Both the position numbers and the translations under genes were made by a program. From NCBI GenBank assembly GCA_025267735.1, contig CM046300.1, forward strand, positions 36,403,322 through 36,467,321: a stretch of DNA of 64,000 nt, read 5' to 3'. Each line of letters opens with the position of its first letter. Position 1 is the first letter of the stretch. The notes under the pieces are model-generated. The model was not told the DNA's origin. It worked only from the letters and a program-made list of their open reading frames with translations, and ran no database searches. Source of the stretch: Mactra quadrangularis (taxonomy: Eukaryota > Mollusca > Bivalvia > Venerida > Mactridae). Shown piece after piece: positions 41,101-56,100 of the stretch.

Positions 41101-44100
41101 AGTAATCTAACTAATAGGACCTACCTATTTGAAGAGTATACAAGGGGAAATAACTGACTAAAGTCCCTTATTGTTTACTATAAAGCCTAATGTGACGTCA
41201 CCAGGTGACAATCCATAATGTCACCCTCTGAACATCACAGTCCTATTGGCCCGCTTGACATCATCTATCGGCCTGCTTAAAGCGATGGGAGACTACTGTG
41301 TTGGAGTTTGCTTATACCCGGACCCAAGTTTTTAGCCATTCAATTTGAGTGACCTCCCTTGCACAAATGCTTGCTTTTTACGAAACAACAAACTTAAGTG
41401 TGTAAAAATGTCTTCAAATTCAGAAGCAAATAAAACAAATAAAATCAAATGTTTTGTGCCAATTGAATTGTTAACAATTTCTGATTTTTATTGTTTGGTA
41501 TTATGAAATAACTTAACAGAAGGTGATAGAACAGAACGTTCAAAGCCTCGGTTGACATTACTTGTCTCGGGTGGACATTCCGTTCTATCACTCTCTGTAG
41601 GATGTGGTATCTATATAATGGAACATCCAAGTTCAAGTTTAAAGAATTATCATACTATTGTTTATTTTGTTCATGCAATAGAAACAAAATTTCTACTGAT
41701 ACATTACATTTTTGGGTTGCAGCATAAGTTATCTATCAGCCTCCAAAACTACAATCAGTGTAAGACAATCTGAAGTTTGAGATATTTTGTAATTCTGTAT
41801 CCATACAAGATATGTACTGATTTCAAAAAGAAAAATGAAAAACTGTTTAACAATAAACTACTTTTACAACTTCTAGAAATTTCATTTAGAACAATGTTAA
41901 ATATGAATGTGTGAAGGAACTTCAGGAAGGCAGTGTATAATTTTAGGACTCATTTCATATTATGCATAAACTATATTTGGTCTAACATTCTTATGAGCTC
42001 AGGATAAAAGAAAATTGTACAAAATCTGTCTCTGAAAGTTTTATCACACAGGCGATATCATGATTTCACAATGCAAATTCTACTTTTAACAAAACTATCC
42101 TATTATACCATAAAATTTTTAAAATAAATTTAGCTTATAATTATGAATATGAGATAGCACAAAATTTACTGTCCAGAATCTGTGAATCACTTAACACATC
42201 AATCTGAATTCTTATCTTAGAGTTTAAATGTTTAAATAGACACAATTCCACCAATAAAAGATTTCAGGCACCATAAATTCTAGAACAAGATGTTTTCAAG
42301 CCAACACAACATTAATATTTCAATCCTTGTCAAAAACCACTAGCCTGTAAATCCTCCAGGTTAAATGTATGTATTCTATTATGTTTCCAATTATTTTCCA
42401 CACATTGATATATTTGTATACATTTATATGTTAATTACTTTATATAGGGATCCATTCCCGATTATAAATAGAAACATTGACAAATGAATGTACTTTATAT
42501 TAATATGTATGATATCATAACTATGTACATGTTTACCAAATAAAATTCAATTCTGTTCTGTGAAACCTGGGTGAAGTGAATTCAGGCTAGTGTAAACTAC
42601 CAAGAAATTTCATATAATCAGACTAAAAATCATTATTTGTCAAATTGCTATGAAAGTTAATAAAATAAGCCCAAATCAAAAATCCAATAGCAAGACTAGC
42701 AAGACTGACTGCTGTTATTCTACCTAGGAATTCATGTTAAAAAAAGATTCTCGTAAAATGATCAATGACCTTGGCATAGTTTCATAGACAAAAATCTCAA
42801 ACAAAACATAACTTGATTGTCATTATATCACATATTTACACCTCAACATAAATAAGTTAACCCCATACAGTACAGACACCAAACTAACACCATATTCTCC
42901 TTAAACTAACCTTTGCCTGGATTACGGATCTAGTGTTCCGAAGGGGGTACGGGTTGGAATTCCATGGGGGCCACCCGAGGAGGTTAAATCCTTCCATGAA
43001 AATTTGACAATAATGTCAATTCCCTCTATTATTAAGGTATATATTGAGGTTATCAGCCTTGTGGAAGGGTAAGTGAGTACTGCTTATAGACAAGGGTCCA
43101 GGAAAGCTAGGTTAGGTGCACTGGATGTCATAAAATAACCTAAAATTGTGTTGACATGGCGTTAAACCCAGTTAGAATAAATTCTCCTTAAAATATAACA
43201 ATAAATTCAAGGGCAAAGCTTTAAGTAAACAAAATGATTTATCATTGCTGACATAAATAATTTACTATCACAGGCAACTTCTGCATCTTGTATCACACTT
43301 TCAAGTATACTGTAAATCATGTGTGTCATTTGAGTTAATTAATTTTCTTCTTCACAATCTGTATTAGCTAAATAAGCTCTATGGTCTAGCTGACAGCTTG
43401 ATTATTCATTTACATGTATACAACATACATCAAAATGTATAGAACTTTATTCAAAAGTCAATTAATGATCAAATCACTAAAACACAAAATGTAAAAATCT
43501 GTCACTGCAATTTAATACATACAGTTGAATATGATTTCAATCACCAGTACTAACTTACCCTACCACGAGGCCGACAACTCATGTATAGGGTATGACCTAC
43601 CACGAAGTCAGACATGCAAGCCATGGCCGCAGCTAAACTCTCTAAGTAGTTAAGTCTGAATTATAATACAATGTTTCCATTTTTCCCAACAAGTTCAACC
43701 CAATCTGTGTATTCTCATACTAATGTTGGGCATTACATAAAATACAATGTTTCCATTTTGACCCTTGAAATGATTCTTATCATATGAGAACTTCAGAAGT
43801 TAATTTTGTTGATAAAGAAATACATCATAAGAATAGATAAACCTATAAACACTTCAATACATGATTTTTGAATTTACAATTGCCAAATAAATCAAGCATA
43901 AAGTACTTGTACATAATCAGCTTGATTGACAAATTTTGTTGGTGAAACAGTTCTAACCAGAAAATTGGGAGTAAAACCCCATAAAATTTATGTACTGTGA
44001 AATTTACAACATTTAGTGGAGAGGATTATTTACTATGATATAGTGTTTCCATAAACACCAATGTATCTCAGTAAGTGACTGATGAAGGTTATGATAAATT

Positions 44101-47100
44101 ATATTGCAAAACATAATTACATAATTCATAGGTAAGTACAAGATTAAACTGCCTGGAAATATTTATAGCTAACACAAAGTGGTTATTAACTAGTTTAAAA
44201 CATCACTCAAGGCTTAAACTACAGTGGTCTTTTAAGTTTTTATGTTATTTAATTACATTTACTTGTTTTATAATACACAGCTAGGTGACCACAGTTGATA
44301 TATTTTACTTTTCTGTATAGGTAGGTAATCAACCCAAGAATTTGGCCCACACTGCCGCACTTTGAAATTTTAACATATAGGACCTAAAATTTCTATCAGT
44401 GGGTGCCTAATAATTGATGAAAATATGTCCTGCAACCAGCTTTTTTATGGAACAGGCTATTGTTTCTGAAGTCTTGTGAAAATACAAAGATAGATTAATG
44501 TCACCTGACAGCTGGTAAATGAGTACAAATTTATCATAAAACTAAGCAAGTATTTTCTCAGCTAAAATCCATGTAACTGCATAGTCACTCATTGATGCAG
44601 CAATAGTTTAACTTACTCAAAGTTAGAATATACCAACCACAGATCACATTTTTTACACCATGAGAAGTTTAGTAGCACCAACTGTGGCAAGTCCTCATTA
44701 AAATATGTCGGGAACTATTACATTCGGCTGCCCATGCACAACTAAAAGGTTACAATTACTACTTTTTTTATTAAAGTCTGCAATACGTGTTAACAAGCAC
44801 ATGATATGCTGTTTGTGCAAGTGAAGTATGTCTACTCTGGGTAATGTAAGGGGAAGATCCCTTGTAATTTGTATCACTACTGTTTGTTATAATAATCCCC
44901 TATTTAGATGTTCTATAAAAATCCATGTCCAACAGCGCTATTAGTGCTTTGATCTTATAGTTATAACATAGTATCTGTAACTAAGCTCTCATGTCAAAAA
45001 TAACACTTAGTCTTAGTTTATTACAAGTTATTTATAAACAGTACCCACCAAAAGTTAGGAGACAAAGTTTCAAACTTGGTCACAAAGGAAATTTAATAAA
45101 AGTTTTTAAATTTCAATTTGATTGTTTTTGTAGAACCATTTTTTTATCAATTAAATATATATATATATTTGATGATTATGACAATTCCGTGCCTTTAGCA
45201 TTACCAAGAATTCAAGATGGCATCCAAGATGGCGGAAATAAATGGAAATTTTTTTGAATGCATCACAATTATAAGATTCAGCATCTGCTACCCCAATTTA
45301 GCATATTTTTTTTTAAATCCTATGTAGTAGGCTTACAAAATGAAAATGTCTCCAAACTTTTGGTGGGCAATGTATATGGCACCATCCTCTGTCTACATTA
45401 ACAATCAATTAAGTGATACTTGAAGTGTTACAGCTAATTTGTACAAAGAAACAATTACCAAAATCAAACCATGTAAAGTAACTATTTTCTCACATACACT
45501 TAACCTTCTACTTGAGTCAACAACTTCTCCCTGAACTGAGAAACAACAACATGATAGTGAGAATTCATTGAAATAATCTTTCCATGCAAGGAGTTGACTC
45601 AAGATTGCTATGACAATATGATTGTAGTTGAAAAGCACTCATCACTACACTTAATCACTATATATCAAAACTCGTCCAAAAGAATCCTAAAGTTGTAGAA
45701 TTCATGCCCCTAAAATTGCCTTGTAATTGTATCACTTAGCTTAGTCTCTGCATACACTACAAGATTAACAAATGAAAGAAAATGAAACAATTATACTTTT
45801 AAGAACAATTAAAAACAATTATTGGAGCAGTTATCATACGTTGGACTGGTAATCATTTGAAAGGCAGCACTGTGTAGGTTCGAATCCCATCCACAACCTA
45901 ACCCGTAGTTTCTTTGAGCAAGAAACTTTATCCTACAAGCTCAATACTGTGGTACAATTTTAAGAAGATGACTTAAGTGATTACTCTATGTTAGGTAAGA
46001 ACTTGTTTTACAATCAAGCTAAAATGAATTAGAATATAAACAAAAACAACTACAATTGGAAACAGTTTATATATGTATATAAATTATAAAACAGAACATG
46101 ACAAAGTGTTGTGTTGTCATAGTCACAAGATCTTGAGTTTTCAACAAAACCGTCACATGTGAACATTCTCTACAATTTAATATTGAAAACATGTTGTAGA
46201 TATTGATGTCATATATCTAATTGTCCACTTATAATCGTGATGTTAGAACAATGACAAACATAGTGTACATGTCCTGTCTCTTAGTGATTCTCGTATGTTA
46301 GTTTTTTTAACTTACATATTTCAAAGAATCAATTCAAATGAAATGTATTTTTACTTCTTCAATAAGTAGATCTTCAAATCACAACTGACGATACAAACAA
46401 AAGCACTCAGTTCAAAGTACTTAAACAATAAAAGCCAGACAGATTATATTTACTAAGTTTTTTTCCACACCAGAAAGTCAGATATTACAATAACTGAGCT
46501 CAGCTCTAATCACGATGTTTTATGTAAGGATGGAGGCAATCACTAGTACATGTATAGTAGGTGACTATGAAATCTAGGAAAGAATGGTTGGGTGAACTGT
46601 CTGCTTCATATAATGACTTTAAATAGTTCAAAATTGGGTTTAACTTTAACCTAAACAAACAAAAACATATTAAAAAATCTTTATCATTTATTAACTCTAT
46701 AAAGTTCATTTTCCAGGTTATATGCATGAACATCATATTGATTATAAATCTGACTTTTTATAAGGGGTACAGAGGGCTTGACATTAACGGTTGTCCTGTT
46801 GCCCCTGACAACCAATATTTGGGTTCAGGCAAGTTGGCACTGCTATTTAAGATATAGTTCAAGCATGTTAAAAATATAGCTGGCTGTCCATTTGGGCAAC
46901 ATAGTTTAAAAAATTAGAGTCAGAGCACAGGCGTAAAAACAAAACAAAAACATCAAAAAGTCATTATGATATATGAATGCTAAGAAATATATTCACCCCA
47001 ACCTATATACATCATTATAATTGACAAACCCACTTACAAACAGTTTACATGAACTACTGGTACATCAAATTCAGTAGTAAGACATCAGAACAGTTCTATC

Positions 47101-50100
47101 TACCTAGTTTTTACCTCATTATATCTCAGTAAAGTTCATACTAGCATCATAGGCATTTAATATACTGGAAACCAATTTGTAACCTATAGAGAACATCTTA
47201 CATACCTCACACTGACGATTACATAGTTGATTTGTAGTTTTTTTGTTGGGTTTAACAATAACAGGGTAGCAAACACATAGTACAGGTTATATCACGGCAG
47301 TCAGTCCACCTACTCAATTTTCCTTGAAAGGCTAAAGCTGTTAACCAACTACAAGGCACAATCTTCTGTGATTTAGATTTAGAATCAGGGGTAGGAGGGA
47401 GAATGGCTGTAGAAAAATATTATCATGACCAAGTATGCTCCCCCAGGAATCGAACCTATGACCCCTCAATCAGTAGACTTGTGTGCTGGCAGAACTACTG
47501 ACTGAGCTAGCTGTGCAGGTTCTACATACATGTAGTTGATATTTGCAAACTTCTTTTTTACATAGACTTTCCCCATGTTTATTAACAGACTATAACAAAT
47601 CCTTATTGAAATCCACCCAGAATAATTAGATTATTATTATTATTAATATATACCGCATTTGTATAGTGCTCTTTTCATATTGAATATATGTTCAAAAGCG
47701 CTGATCTAAGGTACTTTGCTAGCAACCTTGCTCTCATTTTTTGGAACAAACTGCCTGAAGAGCAGAAAGCACACAGTCAACCACCTGTAGCCTAACCCTG
47801 CATCTGAGAATTACTGATCCTGTTGTTAGATAAAGTCTATATTGAGTGCTAATTCTATATCAAGTAACATTAGTCAAGTGGTTCAAGTCCATTTCTTTAA
47901 AAATTAGGACATCTGAGGGTTACCAAATTATGTTTTAATTTTCAGAAAGGGGGCTTAAGGGGGGATGACATGTGATAGGGAAGAAAGATTGAAGAGAAGC
48001 TAGGTCACTGGTTTCATATGAATCCTGTTAGTCTTTTATACATTCTTCACCATGTTCTAAGAAAACTCAACTGTTTACAAAAAAAACAACAAAATTTGCA
48101 GGTTTAGTGCAAAATGGTCGAAACTCACTCTTTTCTAAAATTGAGTTATGACTGTTTTTCGCTAAACCCACGAAATTAAATTTTTGACTTAATCAAACTC
48201 AAGAGATCTTATCCCTTTTTAAAACCTGAGACATGCATTATCATCATTGCCATTACGCAGGTTTGTTACCAGCTTATAGCTTTTATAAGCTGTTATCAAC
48301 AAGAAAGCAGCACTATATCGAAATAAAAGCATACATATATTTAATTACAGTGTAGGTGGTAGCTTAAAGTTTGTCATTTATAATCAGCTAACAGCTAACG
48401 GTTCACCCACTCATGTTTAAATAGACCTCACCCAGAAATTATCAGTAAGCTGGGGTTATATATCAGTACATAGTTTCCTAGAAATGATACAATATTGCTG
48501 TTGTTGTACATGTACAAAACAAATCATTATGTGATATAAAATTATAAAACATGTACATTAAAATCATGAATACCAGGGGCAGATCCCAGATTTTTTTCTA
48601 GGGGGGTCCGAACTTTTCTAGAGAGGGGGTCCAAATTTTTCTAGGGGGAGGGGACCGAACTTTTAAATTTGACAGAAAAATGCAACATATTAATAATAAC
48701 TACATAACAATTTAAGCACCGAGAAAAATTGCTTCATGCTTCTTAAAAATGACTTACAGTCAAGAAATACACTAATGGACAGGTACATTTTCCAAATTCT
48801 AGGGGGATCTGGAACCCCCCGGGCCCCCCATGCTGGATCAACCCATGAATACATGAAAAAACATCATTTGAACAGACATGATCAAGTCTGAGGCCTACAT
48901 CCTAAACTAAAGCAGACTGTATCATGAAAAAGTTTTAAATCAAAGACCCTAAACACAGTCTCAAAAAATCTGGTAAAAGCTGAGTAAACTTTCTGTAAAG
49001 CATATATTGTCAGTGAAATTGATTAACCTTAAAGCTTTTTAGTGTCTGAAAGATTGAGTAAAATAAAAAACATCATGTAAGGCAAATTCAGGAATGGGAG
49101 ATTTCACATTCCTTTAATTTATATAATCTTTGACTACCATGAATTAAAAATGCATTGTTAAAAGGCTATTGTCTTGGCTTTAATTATACATGGCTACACA
49201 AAAATATTCAACATTTATTTTGATCCCTCAAATAATTTCTAAAGTGAACCCCACTGGTTAAAATGTCGGACTCCACCCTTGCTTTTATTAGAAACAATTT
49301 ACTCACTGTACCTGCACAAGACTAAGTTAGTTTTTGTATATCAAGAGTACAGAACAGTATACACTAACATAGGTATAACCACCTGTTTTGTGCCAGACTT
49401 TCTACTGACAAGTTCTCTCATCCTATAACAATACTATTCAGATTATTGAAGGTATTGACATTGGTATTGAAACAAATATTAGAAGATAAAAAGTAATTAT
49501 TTCAAAGTATATAATTATTATAACAAACTTCAACTAAATGCACCCTTCAGTTAATCTAACATGAACATGAACATGAGACCTAAAACTGTCACTTCCACTT
49601 ATGCTAGATCCAGGGATCTGCCAAGGATTTGACTGACTGGGGACAATGGCCCCATTAGTCTAAAAAAGTGGGGACAATTGGAAATTTTCTTGCGTCCAGT
49701 ATAAAGAACCACAAAAAGAATGTCATTACTTTTTAAAAGTAGATCTATATAATGTAATTAAACTAACATTAACTTAATTAAAAACAAACATTTTTTCATA
49801 GATAGAATCTATTTGATAGTATTATGGGAACTGAAACCCCTTTCACAGGCCTGCTAAAACCACATGTCATAGATATTATCAGAAAGTAGTCAAAATAGAC
49901 CAGTTCACGGATGACGTCACAAGCACCTGCTACCTATATTTTGGCTGATTTACTGGTTGGCAGAAAGAAACCAATGTTTACATACATTTGATAACAGCAG
50001 AATTTTTAAATCATGATAACTTTTTTATTTATTGGCCGATTTTTATGATATTTATATTGATAGAAAGCTTTTAAAATTCATATTTTTAAAATTTAAGAGA

Positions 50101-53100
50101 ATTGCCAAAATTTTGATTAAAAAAAATATATGAGGTGATTTAAACCTGTCTTTTGAACTATCTTCTTGCCGGTTTGAAGCACTAGGTTTAAACACTCGCC
50201 AATTAAAAACAATTCTTTTTTGACAAATAATTTTTAAATATTCAAAATATGAATTTCAAGACCTTTCTAGTGATATAAAATACTAAATTGTTTGATGAAA
50301 AATGACTTAGTAATTGCAATTTTAAAATTACTGTGTTTTCATTGTTTTTACTCGCTATCATTTCTTGCCAACCAGCAAACGGTTACCTGTAGTCTTTATC
50401 AGCTCCTTGTTACTATTTATAGACATCATAACAATAACAATGAACTGGTCTATACAGCAGCTTTTGATCCCCACTTTAAGCATGCTTTGAGCTCTTTGAT
50501 TTTGATGACGTTCTAAAAATAGAACAAAGCTGTCTATTGCATAAATAATAAACTGACTTTATCGTGTAAACAACACACATTCAACTTTAATTTCCGGTGT
50601 GATTTACTTGTGTACACGTTTATTTATACAACAGTGTACATAATAGACCATAAACATATATTTACATGCCAAAAATGCAATTGTAACGTATTTTCGCGAC
50701 CCTACGAAAATTACAGCAAAGATGCTATGAAGATAACTAGAATCGACGTAAGTTCTGCGCGTCATCAAACATTGAATTGAGTTGTTCTTATTGATTGGAT
50801 AATTGTGCTGTTAACAACCAATCAGATTTGGCCTTTTTAAATTGCTTTGAAAGATAAAACGCTGACGAATACGAATTTCGGCAACGTCGTTGTCAGGAAT
50901 TTGATGCGCCGATGGCGCACCTGCGTGATTCATTATGCGACATTCGTCTTTTTTACGCGGCAATGACGCAAGGGCGCATCCTTGGCAGAACCCTGTAGAT
51001 CACGTTCAGTGATTGTACACAGTCATCATTTCTATCCAAAATACAGATAGTGAATTGAGTCCAAGTTTTCTAGTTTATACTAGTTGATTTTAGTTTGATT
51101 ATGAAACAAGTTGTTACAAATTAGATTTAGGTTACATACCACTAAATGGTTACCGGAAGTAGGCATTTACCGGAAGTAGAAAGTGTGACATGGTCGTTAT
51201 TTATTTTTTGAGAGTGCATGGATACCTCATTTGTGGTGCTTTTTAATATTGAAGAGTATGTATGTCTTTGACAATGCTTTTCCTATGAAATTATGCAAAA
51301 ATTCAATGGATCCGGTAAGTTTAGTCGCGAAAACTGGTTAAAAGGGGAGATGACTCTCTACGGCTGGTGAAGAGTTAAAAACCAGGACATTTTCAGGGTA
51401 GTAACTTTCAATCGAAATTTATTTTCTTATAAGTAACGTAACTTTTTTTCTAATACTGATCATTTTGAGGGGAATAGATAGATCTTTCAGCCTATATATA
51501 GTTTTGGGTATCTCACACCCCTGGGTCATAGTGTAATTTTTCATTGAAAATGAGACTTTTTATATACAACAAAGAAGGATTTTATTTAGTGGTATGTAAC
51601 CTTTAAGAGATAACGTCGTCTGCCAGATTTATGATTTTTGATGGATTGCATATAAAGATTCTGGACAAAATCATTAATATATGTCATTTAGATGTAGAAA
51701 ATGGATGTTTGGTGTTGAATGGTGCATGTTGTGGTGCTGGACTGTCCAAATATGGGATAATTAGGGTAAAATGCCCATCCGAGACCCCATCCGCAACCAG
51801 TTTGTGCACAGATTGATGTATCAATTCCCATGCAATGTGATTTTTTAGCCATTATGCATGCCTATCACATCTGTGCTATAATAGTTAATGTTGTAATGAT
51901 CTCCATTGGATTATTAAGCCTCTAACTGTCAATGATGAAGGGAAAACTGGTGTCAGAGTTGGGCTGTAGGCCGGTCATGGAGATCAGCAGAACTGCATTC
52001 TCATCTGATTTATTGTCATATGATGTATAAATGATATTATATTTAGTTATTTTCTTGTAAAAGCACTAATTTTTGTCATATTTATCAATTCTAACCCAAT
52101 ACATTCTCATATGCACTCAACATAAGATATAAAAAAGCAAGAAAAAATGAATGAACTGCTCAAAAATCACTTCCGCGGTATCATCACTGGTCATACACAC
52201 CATCAAGATGACTGCTAGGGGGCTGTATTAGCATTTCTTATTTACATGAACACATAAAATCACACAAAGTTGTGACCTAGCACTTGTTTTTGCCTATTTT
52301 AGTAAGGGGGCGATGTGTCAGATTTGTTGAATAGAGCTTCTTTTCATGAAGCTAATAGCTTTGTCTCCGTTAGGCGGTAGGGCACAAATTTCCTTTTGGC
52401 CGCAAACTGGGAGTCCCGCTTTCTGCAAGTTATTTTGTCAGTTGCATGAATCTGATTAATAATTTAGACTGCCAAGAATAGGAGGTTACATAAATTGAAT
52501 TTTGAAAGAAAAAGGATCCTGTGAGCCCATTATTTAGGTTGTGGATCTGGAAGTGAACACAGCTCCATACCAAACCCATTTGTTTGAGAATTTTTTGAGT
52601 CAAAAGTTAATTTACCATCACATTTTTTAACATAAAACCTGTTTATTCTGTTGCAACTGACACTAAAATCCTCAATTTTTGTGGTATTCATTATTTTACT
52701 GGTTTGCCTTTCAGGCTTTGAGTTACTTAGGGACAATTAGGGATCATTGATATCATCATCCGACTAAGGTCTGAAAAGGCCGTGAATTAGTACTGAACCC
52801 ATCCCCATTACCGAAGGTCAGGTTACCATTATGTTCATTTATTCTATTGTCAAAGACTTTTTTTTCAGTCTAGGATATTTTACATCCACAGAACAACAAT
52901 TTATGTAATTTTTGTGCCTTTAAATGGGAATTTTACACCTTTTTTGAAATCCCACCCACCTACTCAGTGCTTTTCTTCTCCGAAGGGTCATGCTCATTAC
53001 ACGCAGTCAAATTATCAGCAAGTGTGATATAAAAAAATTGGAAAAACAAGAAATATACATGCACAGACTCAAAATATCCTCATATAGACACCACTGGTGA

Positions 53101-56100
53101 GAACATTTTTCTCAGGAAGTGAGATCAGTGGTCTTCCAGAAATGTAGCGGATAATCCAGATTTTGAAGAGCCCCCCTTAGGCCAGCTGATTGATAAGTCA
53201 TAAAGTCACCTTGGTGACATCCATGTTTAAAAAATCTGATTTGATTCATTTGAATTGACTGTGGTCTGCATAGAAACATGTCATCTGGTTATCTGATGTG
53301 ACATTAAAAAGTTTTTAAACCAGAAAAAGCTTGAAAATTGGTTCATTTTTTGCTATTTTTGGTCATTTTTTCTCTAAAAATCACTATACAAACATAGAAA
53401 AGGTGAAAGTAATGCTTGAAAAATGTTGCTTTTGTCTTTTCTATCATGAATATACAGAAAAACATCAAGATATTGTCAGTTATAACACTAATTTATGTGA
53501 AAAAGCTTTAATTTCAAGGATATGTAATTTTAAAAAAAATGCCTAAAATTTGACCAATTTCTTGAGAATGGGTGATATCAGCTAAAATGCTCTAACTGCT
53601 TAGATAATCAAATTTTTTTTATGAAACTGCACAGAATAGCTCAGAAGTGATTGGTCTTTCACTTTATGAATTGATTTTTAAGAGCCAAAAAACTTTTTGT
53701 CCCTTAAAGGTTACATACCACTAAATGGTTACCGGAAGTAGGCATTTACCGGAAGTAGAAAGTGTGACATGGTCGTTATTTATTTTTTGAGAGTGCATGG
53801 ATACCTCATTTGTGGTGCTTTTTAATATTGAAGAGTATGTATGTCTTTGACAATGCTTTTCCTATGAAATTATGCAAAAATTCAATGGATCCGGTAAGTT
53901 TAGTCGCGAAAACTGGTTAAAAGGGGAGATGACTCTCTACGGCTGGTGAAGAGTTAAAAACCAGGACATTTTCAGGGTAGTAACTTTCAATCGAAATTTA
54001 TTTTCTTATAAGTAACGTAACTTTTTTTCTAATACTGATCATTTTGAGGGGAATAGATAGATCTTTCAGCCTATATATAGTTTTGGGTATCTCACACCCC
54101 TGGGTCATAGTGTAATTTTTCATTGAAAATGAGACTTTTTATATACAACAAAGAAGGATTTTATTTAGTGGTATGTAACCTTTATCACTTTGGAGTCTGT
54201 GTTCTAGTCCCCCAGTACTGAGCTTTTAGGATGAAGTTTCCTACTCACGGAAACAATGGGGTAGGTTTTGGATGGGAATAAACCAACACAGAGCTGCTAT
54301 TCAATGATTACAAGTCCAACGTCGCAACCACTCAGCCACTTCCCTTCTCTGAGCTTTAAACACTACTATGGATACATAGCTTCTAATAAACACAAATAAT
54401 GTCAATGTGAATGTATCATACATAATGCACAATACATGAATAAAGTGTTACTTTTAGTATGCTATCCGACAGGTGTGTAATATTCACCATAGTGGGCTGC
54501 CAAAACTATGTCACCATAAAAATGTTTACAAGAGCAACCAGTAGATGAGGTACTTAAATAGCCAAGAAAAATGACAGGTACATTAGTAAGTACAAATGTA
54601 CTTGATCATTTCTAAATTACATAGAAACACAACTTTCCATCCAGCTGTTCCCACTAATTGAACAGCTTGCCCTGGAATTGTTATATTGAAAATCACTGGT
54701 TTAGCACAATTGTAACTCACACTTTCTTTATGTTGAGTAACAATCATTTTGCATTTAGCCCAAGAAATACATACATCGTCAAGTATACGGCTAATGTATT
54801 TGAGCATGTGACATTTACATGTCTTTGACAAAAAGAATACAAGATATTTCAAATGATATATAATGATGATCTAAAATGATACCAGGAATGTTTTGGTCTC
54901 AACTCTACCTCCGAAGAGGCTCACTAGAAATACATAAACTCTGTTGCTTTTATAAACAGTATTTACTATTGTTTTTATTTATAATACCCAGACTGCAGAC
55001 CTATTTATAATAGACTGCACATAGCCTGGAGGCTTTGCCCTTTTTATGCACACTCCAACAACTAGCAATAGGGCCATGATTTATACTCTATCATAGTATT
55101 GTATCAAGAGAAAACTGCTATCAGAAGGCTCAATTTTATTTTGGAAAAGATGTCTATGGTGAGTTAGAGATTTTTTAAAATGACATGAGGTTATTCTAGA
55201 AGAGCTTCAAGAAGACGGAAAAAAAAGGTTGAACTGTATGTGTATTACCTACAGGTACGTTGGTACAAAGAATACAGTCCATAAATAACAAACAATTTAT
55301 ATAGCATCAAAGATGTGCATTATGATAAGCTTATTATGACTGAATACAATCATAATGTACTAGTATAATATAATTATATATAATTTATCTAGAGGCACCA
55401 TAAATATCATTGTTTATCTTTTATATTACATATGTAACATATCAATTCATAAAACACAATCTTATACAAAAAATGACCAAATTATTGTTACTTAATAGAA
55501 TAGACACAGCACTTGCCTTTGTGCTTTCTCAGGGGTGGATCCAGGATTTTTTTCTAAACTTGCCAACCACAACCACTAGGGATGCGCGATAATACCGGTA
55601 TACCGGTATATTGCAATACGTTTTAAACACAATACGTAGGTGTCAAAGTTTCCAGTACACCTCCATGCATACAGTGTACTACAGTGGATGCTTTACCTAT
55701 TATTTGGCAGTAAGCATATCAGAGGAAGCAGACGAACCATTTGGCAATGGGTTAATGCTTAATATGTAATTTAAAATTGGCATGCTTACACTATATATCA
55801 ACATAGTGTCCCAAAGGAACATTCGATTTTAAGTAAGATTTGAAACAATACTTATTTTACTGGACAAAAGATGAGTCTTAAAGGTTTGCAATAGCTTAAA
55901 TAAAGCTTTCACAATGTATAATTGTGTTGAATCTTCATATTGTCAGTAAAATACAAGCATGGGTGCAGAAAAGAGCTTATGCTCTGAACACCCAATATAT
56001 CGCAATACGTATTGCAATATATCGCGATACGAAATTTCTGGCAATACCCATCCCTAACAACCACATTATACACTGTTTGCAGAATAACTCAAAATATCAA

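Noticed and set aside
41500..41600. Short inverted pair around GATAGAAC / GTTCTATC
   Set aside because: Arms are short and imperfect, with no flanking duplication or second copy seen.
53331..53546. Plus-strand 71-codon frame
   Set aside because: It has no recognisable domain and AT-driven composition. It lies between the 472-bp repeats.
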